Of a stretch of DNA of 64,000 nt, positions 1 through 10,873 are shown one piece after another; the stretch's first letter is position 1, and the number at the start of each line of letters is the position of its first letter. The translations under genes were made by a program, and so were the position numbers. Source of the stretch: Prosopocoilus inquinatus (taxonomy: Eukaryota; Arthropoda; Insecta; Coleoptera; Lucanidae); contig CM069870.1 in NCBI GenBank assembly GCA_036172665.1, positions 44,598,001 to 44,662,000 on the forward strand, given 5' to 3'. A model generated the notes under the pieces. That model did not search any database, was not told the origin of the DNA, and saw nothing but the letters and a program-made list of their open reading frames with translations.

Positions 1-149
1 ACGAAACAACACGCATTAGTGTTGTTCCTGTGATGTATCTAATCGATCCTTACTTATCTATCATGTGATTTGACGTTTGGATGGACTCCAGTAACTATGA
101 TGTGAGATACAATGTTTTTGGACGCAGCAGAAGCTGGAAATAGTTTTGA
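1..149 (+). repeat. Reference monomer for phase and variant scheme
   Basis: This is the first complete monomer in the phase used here. It carries CATTAGTG near its start, an unusual TCATGTGATT in place of TCATGTTATT, CTATGATG in the right half, and ACAATGTTTTTGG. Monomers divide into right-half types: CCCTGACG with GAAGTTCTCGG; CTCTGATG with CAAAGTTTTTGG; CTCTAATG with GAAATTTTCGG; TAGCTCTGATG with GACGTTTTCGG; CTTTGATG with GCAGCTGAAGCT; and AGTCTGATG. The left halves vary partly independently: TACTTATC, TACTCATC or CATATATC; GTTTGG, GTTTCG or GGCGTTTCG. All HOR calls in this annotation rest on the order of these types. Confidence 0.9.
42..47. other. ATCGAT palindrome once per monomer (example)
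   Basis: Nearly every monomer has one ATCGAT at positions 42-47. It is lost in some variants: TAAACGATCC (for example 10578, 34113), TAATAGATCC (41669), TAACCGATCC (47023) and TCGCTCC (53569). The spacing makes a 149-bp ladder on cutting at this site, with longer steps where the variants sit. Confidence 0.9.
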
Positions 150-1416
150 ACGAAACAACACGTATTAGCGTTGTTCCTGTGATGTATCTAATCGATCCTT
201 ACTTATCTATCATGTTATTTGACGTTTGGATGGACTCCAGTAACCCTGACGTGATATACGAAGTTCTCGGACGCAGCAGAAGCTGGAAATAATTTTAAAC
301 GAAACAACACGTATTAGCGTTGTTCCTGTGATGTATCTAATCGATCCTTACTCATCTATCATGTTATTTGACGTTTGGATGGACTCCAGTAACTCTGATG
401 TGAGATACAAAGTTTTTGGACGCAGCAGAAGCTGGAAATAGTTTTGAACGAAACAACACGTATTAGCGTTGTTCCTGTGATGTATCTAATCGATCCTTAC
501 TCATCTATCATGTTATTTGGCGATTCGATGGACTCCAGTAACTTTGATGTGAGATACGAAGTTCTCGGACGCAGCTGAAGCTAGAAATAGTTTTAAACGA
601 AACAACACGCATTAGCGTTGTTACTGTGATGTATCTAATCGATCCTTACTTATCTATCATGTTATTTGACGTTTGGATGGACTCCAGTAAGTCTGATGTG
701 AGATACAAAGTTTTTGGACGCAGCAGATGCTGGAAATAGTTTTGAACGAAACAACACGTATTAGCGTTGTTCCTGTGATGTATCTAATCGATCCTTACTC
801 ATCTATCATGTTATTTGACGTTTGGATGGACTCCAGTAACTCTGATGTGAGATACAAAGTTTTTGGACGCAGCCGGAGCTGGAAATAGTTTTAAACGAAA
901 CAACACGTATTAGCGTTGTTCCTGTGCTGTATCTAATCGATCCTTACTCATATATCATGTTATTTGGCGTTTCGATGGACTCCAGTAGCTCTGATGTGAG
1001 ATACGACGTTTTCGGACGCAGCAGAAGCTGGAAATAGTTTTAAACGAAATAACACGTATTAGCGTTGTTCCTGTGATGTATCTAATCGATCCTTACTCAT
1101 CTATCATGTTATTTGACGTTTGGATGGACTCCAGTAACTCTGATGTGAGATACAAAGTTTTTGGACGCAGCAGGAGCTGGAAATAGTTTTAAACGAAACA
1201 ACACGTATTAGCGTTGTTCCTGTGCTGTATCTAATCGATCCTTACTCATATATCATGTTATTTGGCGTTTCGATGGACTCCAGTAGCTCTGATGTGAGAT
1301 ACGACGTTTTCGGACGCAGCAGAAGCTGGAAATAGTTTTAAACGAAACAACACGTATTAGCGTTGTTCCTGTGATGTATCTAATCGATCCTTACTCATCT
1401 ATCATGTTATTTGACG

Positions 1417-1433
1417 TTTCGATGGACTCCAGT
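1417..1433 (+). other. Partial CENP-B-box-like 17-mer (example)
   Basis: Monomer positions 76-92 in GTTTCG types read TTTCGATGGACTCCAGT. Against the mammalian CENP-B box pattern (NTTCGNNNNANNCGGGN), seven of nine fixed bases match; CCAG stands where CGGG is expected. GTTTGG types lose one more match. The TGGACTCCA stretch is itself an odd-length palindrome and is among the better kept parts of the monomer. This is a resemblance only. Confidence 0.25.
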
Positions 1434-1494
1434 AACTCTAATGTGAGATACGAAATTTTCGGACGCAGCAGAAGCTGGAAATAGTTTTAAACGA

Positions 1495-1516
1495 AACAAC
1501 ACGCATTAGTGTTGTT
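1495..1516. other. Perfect 8-bp dyad with 6-nt loop (example)
   Basis: Monomer positions 5-26 form an inverted repeat: AACAACAC, loop GCATTA, GTGTTGTT. In most monomers position 20 is C, giving an A11-C20 mismatch inside the stem and leaving 6 paired bases plus an inner C-G pair. Perfect forms arise in two ways: A11 with T20 (CATTAGTG monomers such as this one) and G11 with C20 (AACAACGCGC monomers such as 2683). Function is unknown. It could be a protein site or a weak hairpin, or chance. Confidence 0.55.
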
Positions 1517-3725
1517 CCTGTGATGCATCTAATCGATCCTTACTTATCTATCATGTTATTTGACGTTTGGATGGACTCCAGTAACCCTGACGTGAGATAC
1601 GAAGTTCTCGGACGCAGCAGAAGCTGGAAATAGTTTTAAACGAAACAACATGTATTAGCGTTGTTCCTGTGATGTATCTAATCGATCCTTACTCATCTAT
1701 CATGTTATTTGACGTTTGGATGGACTCCAGTAACTATGATGTGAGATACAAAGTTTTTGGACGCAGCAGAAGCTGGAAATAGTTTTGAACGAAACAACAC
1801 GTATTAGCGTTGTTCCTGTGATGTATCTAATCGATCCTTACTCATCTATCATGTTATTTGACGTTTCGATGGACTCCAGTAACTCTAATGTGAGATACGA
1901 AATTTTCGGACGCAGCAGAAGCTGGAAATAGTTTTAAACTAAACAACACGCATTAGTGTTGTTCCTGTGATGTATCTAATCGATCCTTACTCATCTATCA
2001 TGTTATTTGACGTTTGGATGGACTCCAGTAACTCTGATGTGAGATACAAAGTTTTTGGACGCAGCAGAAGCTGGAAATAGTTTTGAACGAAACAACACGT
2101 ATTAGCGTTGTTCCTGTGATGTATCTAATCGATCCTTACTCATCTATCATGTTATTTGGCGTTTCGATGGACTCCAGTAGCTCTGATGTGAGATACGACG
2201 TTTTCGGACGCAGCAGAAGCTGGAAATAGTTTTAAACGAAACAACACGTATTAGCGTTGTTCCTGTGATGTATCTAATCGATCCTTACTCATCTATCATG
2301 TTATTTGACGTTTCGATGGACTCCAGTAACTCTAATGTGAGATACGAAATTTTCGGACGCAGCAGAAGCTGGAAATAGTTTTAAACGAAACAACACGCAT
2401 TAGCGTTGTTCCTGTGATGTATCTAATCGATCCTTACTTATCTATCATGTTATTTGACGTTTGGATGAACTCCAGTAACCCTGACGTGAGATACGAAGTT
2501 CTCGGACGCAGCAGAAGCTGGAAATAGTTTCAAACGAAACAACACGTATTAGCTTTGATCCTGTGATGTATCTAATCGATCCTTACTCATCTATCATGTT
2601 ATTTGACGTTTGGATGGACTCCAGTAACTCTGATGTGAGATACAATGTTTTTGGACGCAGCAGAAGCTGGAAATAGTTTTAAACGAAACAACGCGCATTA
2701 GCGTTGTTCCTGTGATGTATCTAATCGATCCTTACTTATCTATCATGTTATTTGACGTTTGGATGGACTCCAGTAACCCTGACGTGAGATACGAAGTTCT
2801 CGGACGCAGCAGAAGCTGGAAATAGTTTCAAACGAAACAACACGTATTAGCGTTGATCCTGTGATGTATCTAATCGATCGTTACTCATCTATCATGTTAT
2901 TTGACGTTTCGATGGACTCCAGTAACTCTAATGTGAGAAACGAAATTTTCGGACGCAGGAGAAGCTGGAAATAGTTTTAAACGAAACAACACGCATTAGC
3001 GTTGTTCCTGTGATGTATCTAATCGATCCTTACTCATCTATCATGTTATTTGGCGTTTCGATGGAATCCAGTAACTCTGATGTGAGATACAAAGTTTTTG
3101 GACGCAGCAGAAGCTGGAAATAGTTTTGAACGAAACAACAAGTATTAGCGTTGTTCCTGTGATGTATCTAATCGATCCTTACTCATCTATCATGTTATTT
3201 GACGTTTCGATGGACTCCAGTAACTCTGATGTGAGATACAAAGTTTTTGGACGCAGCAGAAGCTGGAAATAGTTTTGAACGAAACAACAAGTATTAGCGT
3301 TGTTCCTGTGCTGTATCTAATCGATCCTTACTCATATATCATGTTATTTGGCGTTTCGATGGACTCCAGTAGCTCTGATGTGAGATACGACGTTTTCGGA
3401 CGCAGCAGAAGCTGGAAATAGTTTTAAACGAAATAACACGTATTAGCGTTGTTCCTGTGATGTATCTAATCGATCCTTACTCATCTATCATGTTATTTGA
3501 CGTTTGGATGGACTCCAGTAACTCTGATGGGAGATACAAAGTTTTTGGACGCAGCAGGAGCTGGAAATAGTTTTAAACGAAACAACACGCATTAGCGTTG
3601 TTCCTGTGATGTATCTAATCGATCCTTACTCATCTATCATGTTATTTGACGTTTCGATGGACTCCAGTAACTCTAATGTGAGATACGAAATTTTCGGACG
3701 CAGCAGAAGCTGGAAATAGTTTTAA

Positions 3726-4171
3726 ACGAAACAACACGCATTAGCGTTGTTCCTGTGATGTATCTAATCGATCCTTACTTATCTATCATGTTATTTGACG
3801 TTTGGATGGACTCCAGTAACCCTGACGTGAGATACGAAGTTCTCGGACGCAGCAGAAGCTGGAAATAGTTTCAAACGAAACAACACGTATTATCGTTGTT
3901 CCTGTGATGTATCTAATCGATCCTTACTCATCTATCATGTTATTTGACGTTTCGATGGACTCCAGTAACTCTAATGTGAGAAACGAAATTTTCGGACGCA
4001 GGAGAAGCTGGAAATAGTTTAAACGAAACAACACGTATTAGCGTTGTTCCTGTGATGTATCTAATCGATCCTTACTCATCTATCATGTTATTTGACGTTT
4101 CGATGGACTCCAGTAACTCTAATGTGAAATACGAAATTTTCGGACGCAGCAGAAGCTGGAAATAGTTTTAA
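3726..4171. repeat. Junction monomers between 33-mer copy and 11-mer block
   Basis: Three monomers: a CCCTGACG type ending GTTTCAAACG, a TATTATCG-marked CTCTAATG type with GAGAAACG and GCAGGAGAAG (148 bp, one T lost from the TTTT run near 4018), and a CTCTAATG type with GTGAAATAC. The TATTATCG monomer reappears at 21155, also 148 bp long, which ties this block to the one beginning there. The copy near 21 kb has an extra GCTGTATCT monomer (21303) that is absent here. Confidence 0.8.
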
Positions 4172-5809
4172 ACGATACAACACGCATTAGCGTTTTTCCT
4201 GTGATGTATCTAATCGATCCTTACTTATCTATCATGTTATTTGACGTTTGGATGGACTCCAGTAACCCTGACGTGAGATACGAAGTTCTCGGACGCAGCA
4301 GAAACTGGAAATAGTTTTAAACGAAACAACACGTATTAGCGTTGTTCCTGTGATGTATCTAATCGATCCTTACACATCTATCATGTTATTTGACGTCTGG
4401 ATGGACTCCAGTAACTCTGATGTGAGATACAAAGTTTTTGGACGCAGCAGAAGCTGGAAATAGTTTTGAACGAAACAACACGTATTAGCGTTGTTCCTGT
4501 GATGTATCTAATCGATCCTTACTCATCTATCATGTTATTTGGCGTTTCGATGGACTCCAGTAGCTCTGATGTGAGATACGACGTTTTCGGACGCAGCAGA
4601 AGCTGGAAATAGTTTTAAACGAAACAACACGTATTAGCGTTGTTCCTGTGATGTATCTAATCGATCCTTACTCATCTATCATGTTATTTGACGTTTCGAT
4701 GGACTCCAGTAACTCTAATGTGAGATACGAAATTTTCGGACGCAGCAGAAGCTGGAAATAGTTTTAAACGAAACAACACGCATTAGCGTTGTTCCTGTGA
4801 TGTATCTAATCGATCCTTACTCATCTATCATGTTATTTGACGTTTGGATGGACTCCAGTAACTCTGATGTGAGATACAAAGTTTTTGGACGCAGCAGAAG
4901 CTGGAAATAGTTTTGAACGAAACAACACGTATTAGCGTTGTTCCTGTGATGTATCTAATCGATCCTTACTCATCTATCATGTTATTTGGCGTTTCGATGG
5001 ACTCCAGTAGCTCTGATGTGAGATACGACGTTTTCGGACGCAGCAGAAGCTGGAAATAGTTTTAAACGAAACAACACGTATTAGCGTTGTTCCTGTGATG
5101 TATCTAATCGATCCTTACTCATCTATCATGTTATTTGACGTTTCGATGGACTCCAGTAACTCTAATGTGAGATACGAAATTTTCGGACGCAGCAGAAGCT
5201 GGAAATAGTTTTAAACGAAACAACACGCATTAGCGTTGTTCCTGTGATGTATCTAATCGATCCTTACTTATCTATCATGTTATTTGACGTTTGGATGGAC
5301 TCCAGTAACCCTGACGTGAGATACGAAGTTCTCGGACGCAGCAGAAGCTGGAAATAGTTTCAAACGAAACAACACGTATTAGCGTTGATCCTGTGATGTA
5401 TCTAATCGATCCTTACTCATCTATCATGTTATTTGACGTTTCGATGGACTCCAGTAACTCTAATGTGAGAAACGAAATTTTCGGACGCAGGAGAAGCTGG
5501 AAATAGTTTAAACGAAACAACACGTATTAGCGTTGTTCCTGTGCTGTATCTAATCGATCCTTACTCATATATCATGTTATTTGGCGTTTCGATGGACTCC
5601 AGTAGCTCTGATGTGAGATACGACGTTTTCGGACGCAGCAGAAGCTGGAAATAGTTTTAAACGAAACAACACGTATTAGCGTTGTTCCTGTGATGTATCT
5701 AATCGATCCTTACTCATCTATCATGTTATTTGACGTTTCGATGGACTCCAGTAACTCTAATGTGAAATACGAAATTTTCGGACGCAGCAGAAGCTGGAAA
5801 TAGTTTTAA
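4172..5809. repeat. 11-monomer repeat unit, 1638 bp, copy 1
   Basis: The unit starts with a monomer marked ACGATACAAC (instead of ACGAAACAAC) and GCAGAAACTGG, followed by one marked TACACATC and GTCTGG. The ACGATACAAC monomer recurs exactly 1638 bp later at 5810, that is 11 monomers minus one base (the T deletion in the monomer at 5364). The same 1638-bp spacing is seen between 21601 and 23239, so this unit exists twice in the window in the same form. Confidence 0.85.
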
Positions 5810-7597
5810 ACGATACAACACGCATTAGCGTTGTTCCTGTGATGTATCTAATCGATCCTTACTTATCTATCATGTTATTTGACGTTTGGATGGACTCCAG
5901 TAACCCTGACGTGAGATACGAAGTTCTCGGACGCAGCAGAAACTGGAAATAGTTTTAAACGAAACAACACGTATTAGCGTTGTTCCTGTGATGTATCTAA
6001 TCGATCCTTACACATCTATCATGTTATTTGACGTCTGGATGGACTCCAGTAACTCTGATGTGAGATACAAAGTTTTTGGACGCAGCAGAAGCTGGAAATA
6101 GTTTTGAACGAAACAACACGTATTAGCGTTGTTCCTGTGATGTATCTAATCGATCCTTACTCATCTATCATGTTATTTGGCGTTTCGATGGACTCCAGTA
6201 GCTCTGATGTGAGATACGACGTTTTCGGACGCAGCAGAAGCTGGAAATAGTTTTAAACGAAACAACACGTATTAGCGTTGTTCCTGTGATGTATCTAATC
6301 GATCCTTACTCATCTATCATGTTATTTGACGTTTCGATGGACTCCAGTAACTCTAATGTGAGATACGAAATTTTCGGACGCAGCAGAAGCTGGAAATAGT
6401 TTTAAACGAAACAACACGCATTAGCGTTGTTCCTGTGATGTATCTAATCGATCCTTACTTATCTATCATGTTATTTGACGTTTGGATGGACTCCAGTAAG
6501 TCTGATGTGAGATACAAAGTTTTTGGACGCAGCAGGAGCTGGAAATAGTTTTAAACGAAACAACACGTATTAGCGTTGTTCCTGTGCTGTATCTAATCGA
6601 TCCTTACTCATATATCATGTTATTTGGCGTTTCGATGGACTCCAGTAGCTCTGATGTGAGATACGACGTTTTCGGACGCAGCAGAAGCTGAAAATAGTTT
6701 TAAACGAAACAACACGTATTAGCGTTGTTCCTGTGATGTATCTAATCGATCCTTACTCATCTATCATGTTATTTGACGTTTCGATGGACTCCAGTAACTC
6801 TAATGTGAGATACGAAATTTTCGGACGCAGCAGAAGCTGGAAATAGTTTTAAACGAAACAACACGCATTAGTGTTGTTCCTGTGATGTATCTAATCGATC
6901 CTTACTTATCTATCATGTTATTTGGCGTTTCGATGGACTCCAGTAGCTCTGATGTGAGATACGACGTTTTCGGACGCAGCAGAAGCTGGAAATAGTTTTA
7001 AACGAAACAACACGCATTAGCGTTGTTCCTGTGATGTATCTAATCGATCCTTACTTATCTATCATGTTATTTGACGTTTGGATGGACTCCAGTAACCCTG
7101 ACGTGAGATACGAAGTTCTCGGACGCAGCAGAAACTGGAAATAGTTTTAAACGAAACAACACGTATTAGCGTTGTTCCTGTGATGTATCTAATCGATCCT
7201 TACACATCTATCATGTTATTTGACGTCTGGATGGACTCCAGTAACTCTGATGTGAGATACGAAATTTTCGGACGCAGCAGAAGCTGGAAATAGTTTTAAA
7301 CGAAACAACACGCATTAGTGTTGTTCCTGTGATGTATCTAATCGATCCTTACTTATCTATCATGTTATTTGACGTTTGGATGGACTCCAGTAACCCTGAC
7401 GTGAGATACGAAGTTCTCGGACGCAGCAGAAGCTGGAAATAGTTTTAAACGAAACAACACGTATTAGCGTTGTTCCTGTGATGTATCTAATCGATCCTTA
7501 CTCATCTATCATGTTATTCGACGTTTGGATGGACTCCAGTAACTCTGATGTGAGATACGAAGTTCTCGGACGCAGCTGAAGCTAGAAATAGTTTTAA
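5810..7597. repeat. Partial second 11-mer copy followed by mosaic monomers
   Basis: Four monomers (5810-6405) repeat the start of the 11-mer: ACGATACAAC, TACACATC, a TAGCTCTGATG type and a CTCTAATG type. The order then breaks with an AGTCTGATG monomer. The rest includes hybrids: 6853-7001 joins a CATTAGTG/TACTTATC left half to a TAGCTCTGATG/GACGTTTTCGG right half; 7151-7299 joins a TACACATC left half to GAAATTTTCGG; 7449-7597 joins TTATTCGACG and CTCTGATG to GAAGTTCTCGG with GCAGCTGAAGCTAG. The order 6406-7597 resembles 24431-25324. Confidence 0.75.
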
Positions 7598-10500
7598 ACG
7601 AAACAACACGCATTAGCGTTGTTACTGTGATGTATCTAATCGATCCTTACTTATCTATCATGTTATTTGACGTTTGGATGGACTCCAGTAAGTCTGATGT
7701 GAGATACAAAGTTTTTGGACGCAGCAGAAGCTGGAAAAAGTTTTGAACGAAACAACACGTATTAGCGTTGTTCCTGTGATGTATCTAATCGATCCTTACT
7801 CATCTATCATGTTATTTGACGTTTGGATGGACTCCAGTAACTCTGATGTGAGATACAAAGTTTTTGGACGCAGCAGGAGCTGGAAATAGTTTTAAACGAA
7901 ACAACACGTATTAGCGTTGTTCCTGTGCTGTATCTAATCGATCCTTACTCATATATCATGTTATATGGCGTTTCGATGGACTCCAGTAGCTCTGATGTGA
8001 GATACGACGTTTTCGGACGCAGCAGAAGCTGGAAATAGTTTTAAACGAAATAACACGTATTAGCGTTGTTCCTGTGATGTATCTAATCGATCCTTACTCA
8101 TCTATCATGTTATTTGACGTTTGGATGGACTCCAGTAACTCTGATGTGAGATACAAAGTTTTTGGACGCAGCAGGAGCTGAAAATAGTTTTAAACGAAAC
8201 AACACGTATTAGCGTTGTTCCTGTGCTGTATCTAATCGATCCTTACTCATATATCATGTTATTTGGCGTTTCGATGGACTCCAGTAGCTCTGATGTGAGA
8301 TACGACGTTTTCGGACGCAGCAGAAGCTGGAAATAGTTTTAAACGAAACAACACGTATTAGCGTTGTTCCTGTGCTGTATCTAATCGATCCTTACTCATA
8401 TATCATGTTATTTGGCGTTTCGATGGACTCCAGTAGCTCTGATGTGAGATACGACGTTTTCGGACGCAGCAGAAGCTGGAAATAGTTTTAAACGAAACAA
8501 CACGTATTAGCGTTGTTCCTGTGATGTATCTAATCGATCCTTACTCATCTATCATGTTATTTGACGTTTGGATGGACTCCAGTAACTATGATGTGAGATA
8601 CAAAGTTTTTGGACGCAGCAGAAGCTGGAAATAGTTTTGAACGAAACAACACGTATTAGCGTTGTTCCTGTGATGTATCTAATCGATCCTTACTCATCTA
8701 TCATGTTATTTGACGTTTCGATGGACTCCAGTAACTCTAATGTGAGATACGAAATTTTCGGACGCAGCAGAAGCTGGAAATAGTTTTAAACTAAACAACA
8801 CGCATTAGTGTTGTTCCTGTGATGTATCTAATCGATCCTTACTCATCTATCATGTTATTTGACGTTTGGATGGACTCCAGTAACTCTGATGTGAGATACA
8901 AAGTTTTTGGACGCAGCAGAAGCTGGAAATAGTTTTGAACGAAACAACACGTATTAGCGTTGTTCCTGTGATGTATCTAATCGATCCTTACTCATCTATC
9001 ATGTTATTTGGCGTTTCGATGGACTCCAGTAGCTCTGATGTGAGATACGACGTTTTCGGACGCAGCAGAAGCTGGAAATAGTTTTAAACGAAACAACACG
9101 TATTAGCGTTGTTCCTGTGATGTATCTAATCGATCCTTACTCATCTATCATGTTATTTGACGTTTCGATGGACTCCAGTAACTCTAATGTGAGATACGAA
9201 ATTTTCGGACGCAGCAGAAGCTGGAAATAGTTTTAAACGAAACAACACGCATTAGCGTTGTTCCTGTGATGTATCTAATCGATCCTTACTTATCTATCAT
9301 GTTATTTGACGTTTGGATGGACTCCAGTAACCCTGACGTGAGATACGAAGTTCTCGGACGCAGCAGAAGCTGGAAATAGTTTCAAACGAAACAACACGTA
9401 TTAGCGTTGATCCTGTGATGTATCTAATCGATCCTTACTCATCTATCATGTTATTTGACGTTTGGATGGACTCCAGTAACTCTGATGTGAGATACAATGT
9501 TTTTGGACGCAGCAGAAGCTGGAAATAGTTTTAAACGAAACAACGCGCATTAGCGTTGTTCCTGTGATGTATCTAATCGATCCTTACTTATCTATCATGT
9601 TATTTGACGTTTGGATGGACTCCAGTAACCCTGACGTGAGATACAAAGTTTTTGGACGCAGCAGGAGCTGGAAATAGTTTTAAACGAAACAACACGTATT
9701 AGCGTTGTTCCTGTGCTGTATCTAATCGATCCTTACTCATATATCATGTTATTTGGCGTTTCGATGGACTCCAGTAGCTCTGATGTGAGATACGACGTTT
9801 TCGGACGCAGCAGAAGCTGGAAATAGTTTTAAACGAAACAACACGTATTAGCGTTGTTCCTGTGATGTATCTAATCGATCCTTACTCATCTATCATGTTA
9901 TTTGACGTTTCGATGGACTCCAGTAACTCTAATGTGAGATACGAAATTTTCGGACGCAGCAGAAGCTGGAAATAGTTTTAAACTAAACAACACGCATTAG
10001 TGTTGTTCCTGTGATGTATCTAATCGATCTTTACTTATCTATCATGTTATTTGACGTTTGGATGGACTCCAGTAACCCTGACGTGAGATACGAAGTTCTC
10101 GGACGCAGCAGAAGCTGGAAATAGTTTTAAACTAAACAACACGTATTAGCGTTGTTCCTGTGATGTATCTAATCGATCCTTACTCATCTATCATGTTATT
10201 TGACGTTTCGATGGACTCCAGTAACTCTAATGTGAGATACGAAATTTTCGGACGCAGCAGAAGCTGGAAATAATTTTAAACGAAACAACACGCATTAGCG
10301 TTGTTCCTGTGATGTATCTAATCGATCCTTACTTATCTATCATGTTATTTGACGTTTGGATGGACTCCAGTAACCCTGACGTGAGATACGAAATTCTCGG
10401 ACGCAGCAGAAGCTGGAAATTGTTTTAAACGAAATAACACGTATTAGCGTTGTTCCTGTGATGTATCTAATCGATCCTTACTCATCTATCATGTTATTTG

Positions 10501-10873
10501 ACGTTTGGATGGACTCCAGTAACTCTGATGTGAGATACAAAGTTTTTGGACGCAGCAGAAGCTGGAAATAGTTTGAAACGAAACAACACGCATTAGCGTT
10601 GTTACTGTGATGTATCTAAACGATCCTTACTTATCTAACATGTTATTTAACGTTTGGATGGACTCCAGTAAGTCTGATGTGAGACAAAGTTTTTGGACGC
10701 AGCAGGATCTGGAAATAGTTTTAAACGAAACAACACGCATTAGCGTTGTTCCTGTGATGTATCTAATCGATCCTTACTCATCTATCATGTTATTTGACGT
10801 TTCGATGGACTACAGTAACTCTAATGTGAGATACGAAATTTTCGGACGCAGCAGAAGCTGGAAATAGTTTTAA
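7598..10873. repeat. 33-mer HOR, shortened copy (22 monomers)
   Basis: The order matches the 33-mer at 10874 but with internal losses. Monomers 7598-8342 correspond to HOR positions 5-9. After one extra GCTGTATCT type (8343), monomers 8492-9683 correspond to positions 12-19. Monomers 9684-10873 correspond to positions 26-33, including AACTAAAC with GATCTTT (9982), GTTTGAAACG (10429), a 147-bp monomer with GAGACAAAG and GCAGGATCTGG (10578) and GACTACAG (10725). The monomer at 9535 is a fusion across the second loss: a position-19 left half (AACAACGCGC, CCCTGACG) with an ACAAAG/GCAGGAGC right half. Confidence 0.82.
10578..10724. repeat. 147-bp monomer, 2-bp deletion
   Basis: GTGAGACAAAG replaces GTGAGATACAAAG. 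The monomer also carries GTTACTG, TAAACGATCC, CTAACATG, TTTAACG and GCAGGATCTGG. The identical allele lies at 15493-15639, the same position of the next 33-mer unit. The related monomer at 28305 keeps the two bases. Confidence 0.92.

Larger units (their letters stand above)
1..3725. repeat. 33-mer HOR, copy 1 (first 25 monomers)
   Basis: Twenty-five monomers of 149 bp follow the same order as 10874-14598 at a constant offset of 10873 bp. Rare markers shared at that offset include GGCGATTCG with CTTTGATG (monomer at 448), GCAGATGCTGG (597), AATAACACG (1044), GATGCATCT (1491), AACTAAAC (1938), GATGAACTCC (2385), AACAACGCGC (2683), GGAATCC (2981) and GATGGGAGATAC (3428). In the first 900 bp I count five single-base differences from the copy at 10874. 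After 3725 the order departs from the 33-mer, so this copy is cut off on the right. Its left end is the window edge. Confidence 0.9.

Noticed and set aside
120..137. CAGCAGAAGCTG inverted repeat and the AGCT site as a hairpin or terminator
   Set aside because: Four-base arms with a four-base loop are too weak and common to support a function. The following TTTT run belongs to the monomer consensus and is not linked to any transcript.
1..149. Monomer built from two diverged half-units of about 75 bp
   Set aside because: Only short words (for example CTGTGATGTATCT and CTGATGTGAGATAC) resemble each other, and their spacing of about 69 bp does not fit a clean half. Not enough to support an internal duplication.
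1416..1431. RNA polymerase III B-box-like GTTTCGATGGACTCC
   Set aside because: Only a partial match to GGTTCGANNCC. I found no convincing A box upstream at tRNA-like spacing, and there is no tRNA fold.
10607..10867. 86-codon open reading frame on the + strand, repeated at 15522-15782
   Set aside because: It is read through satellite monomers and exists only because the 147-bp monomer shifts the frame past stops. The second copy is the same place in the next 33-mer unit. There is no start context or domain, and the encoded peptide simply mirrors the repeat.
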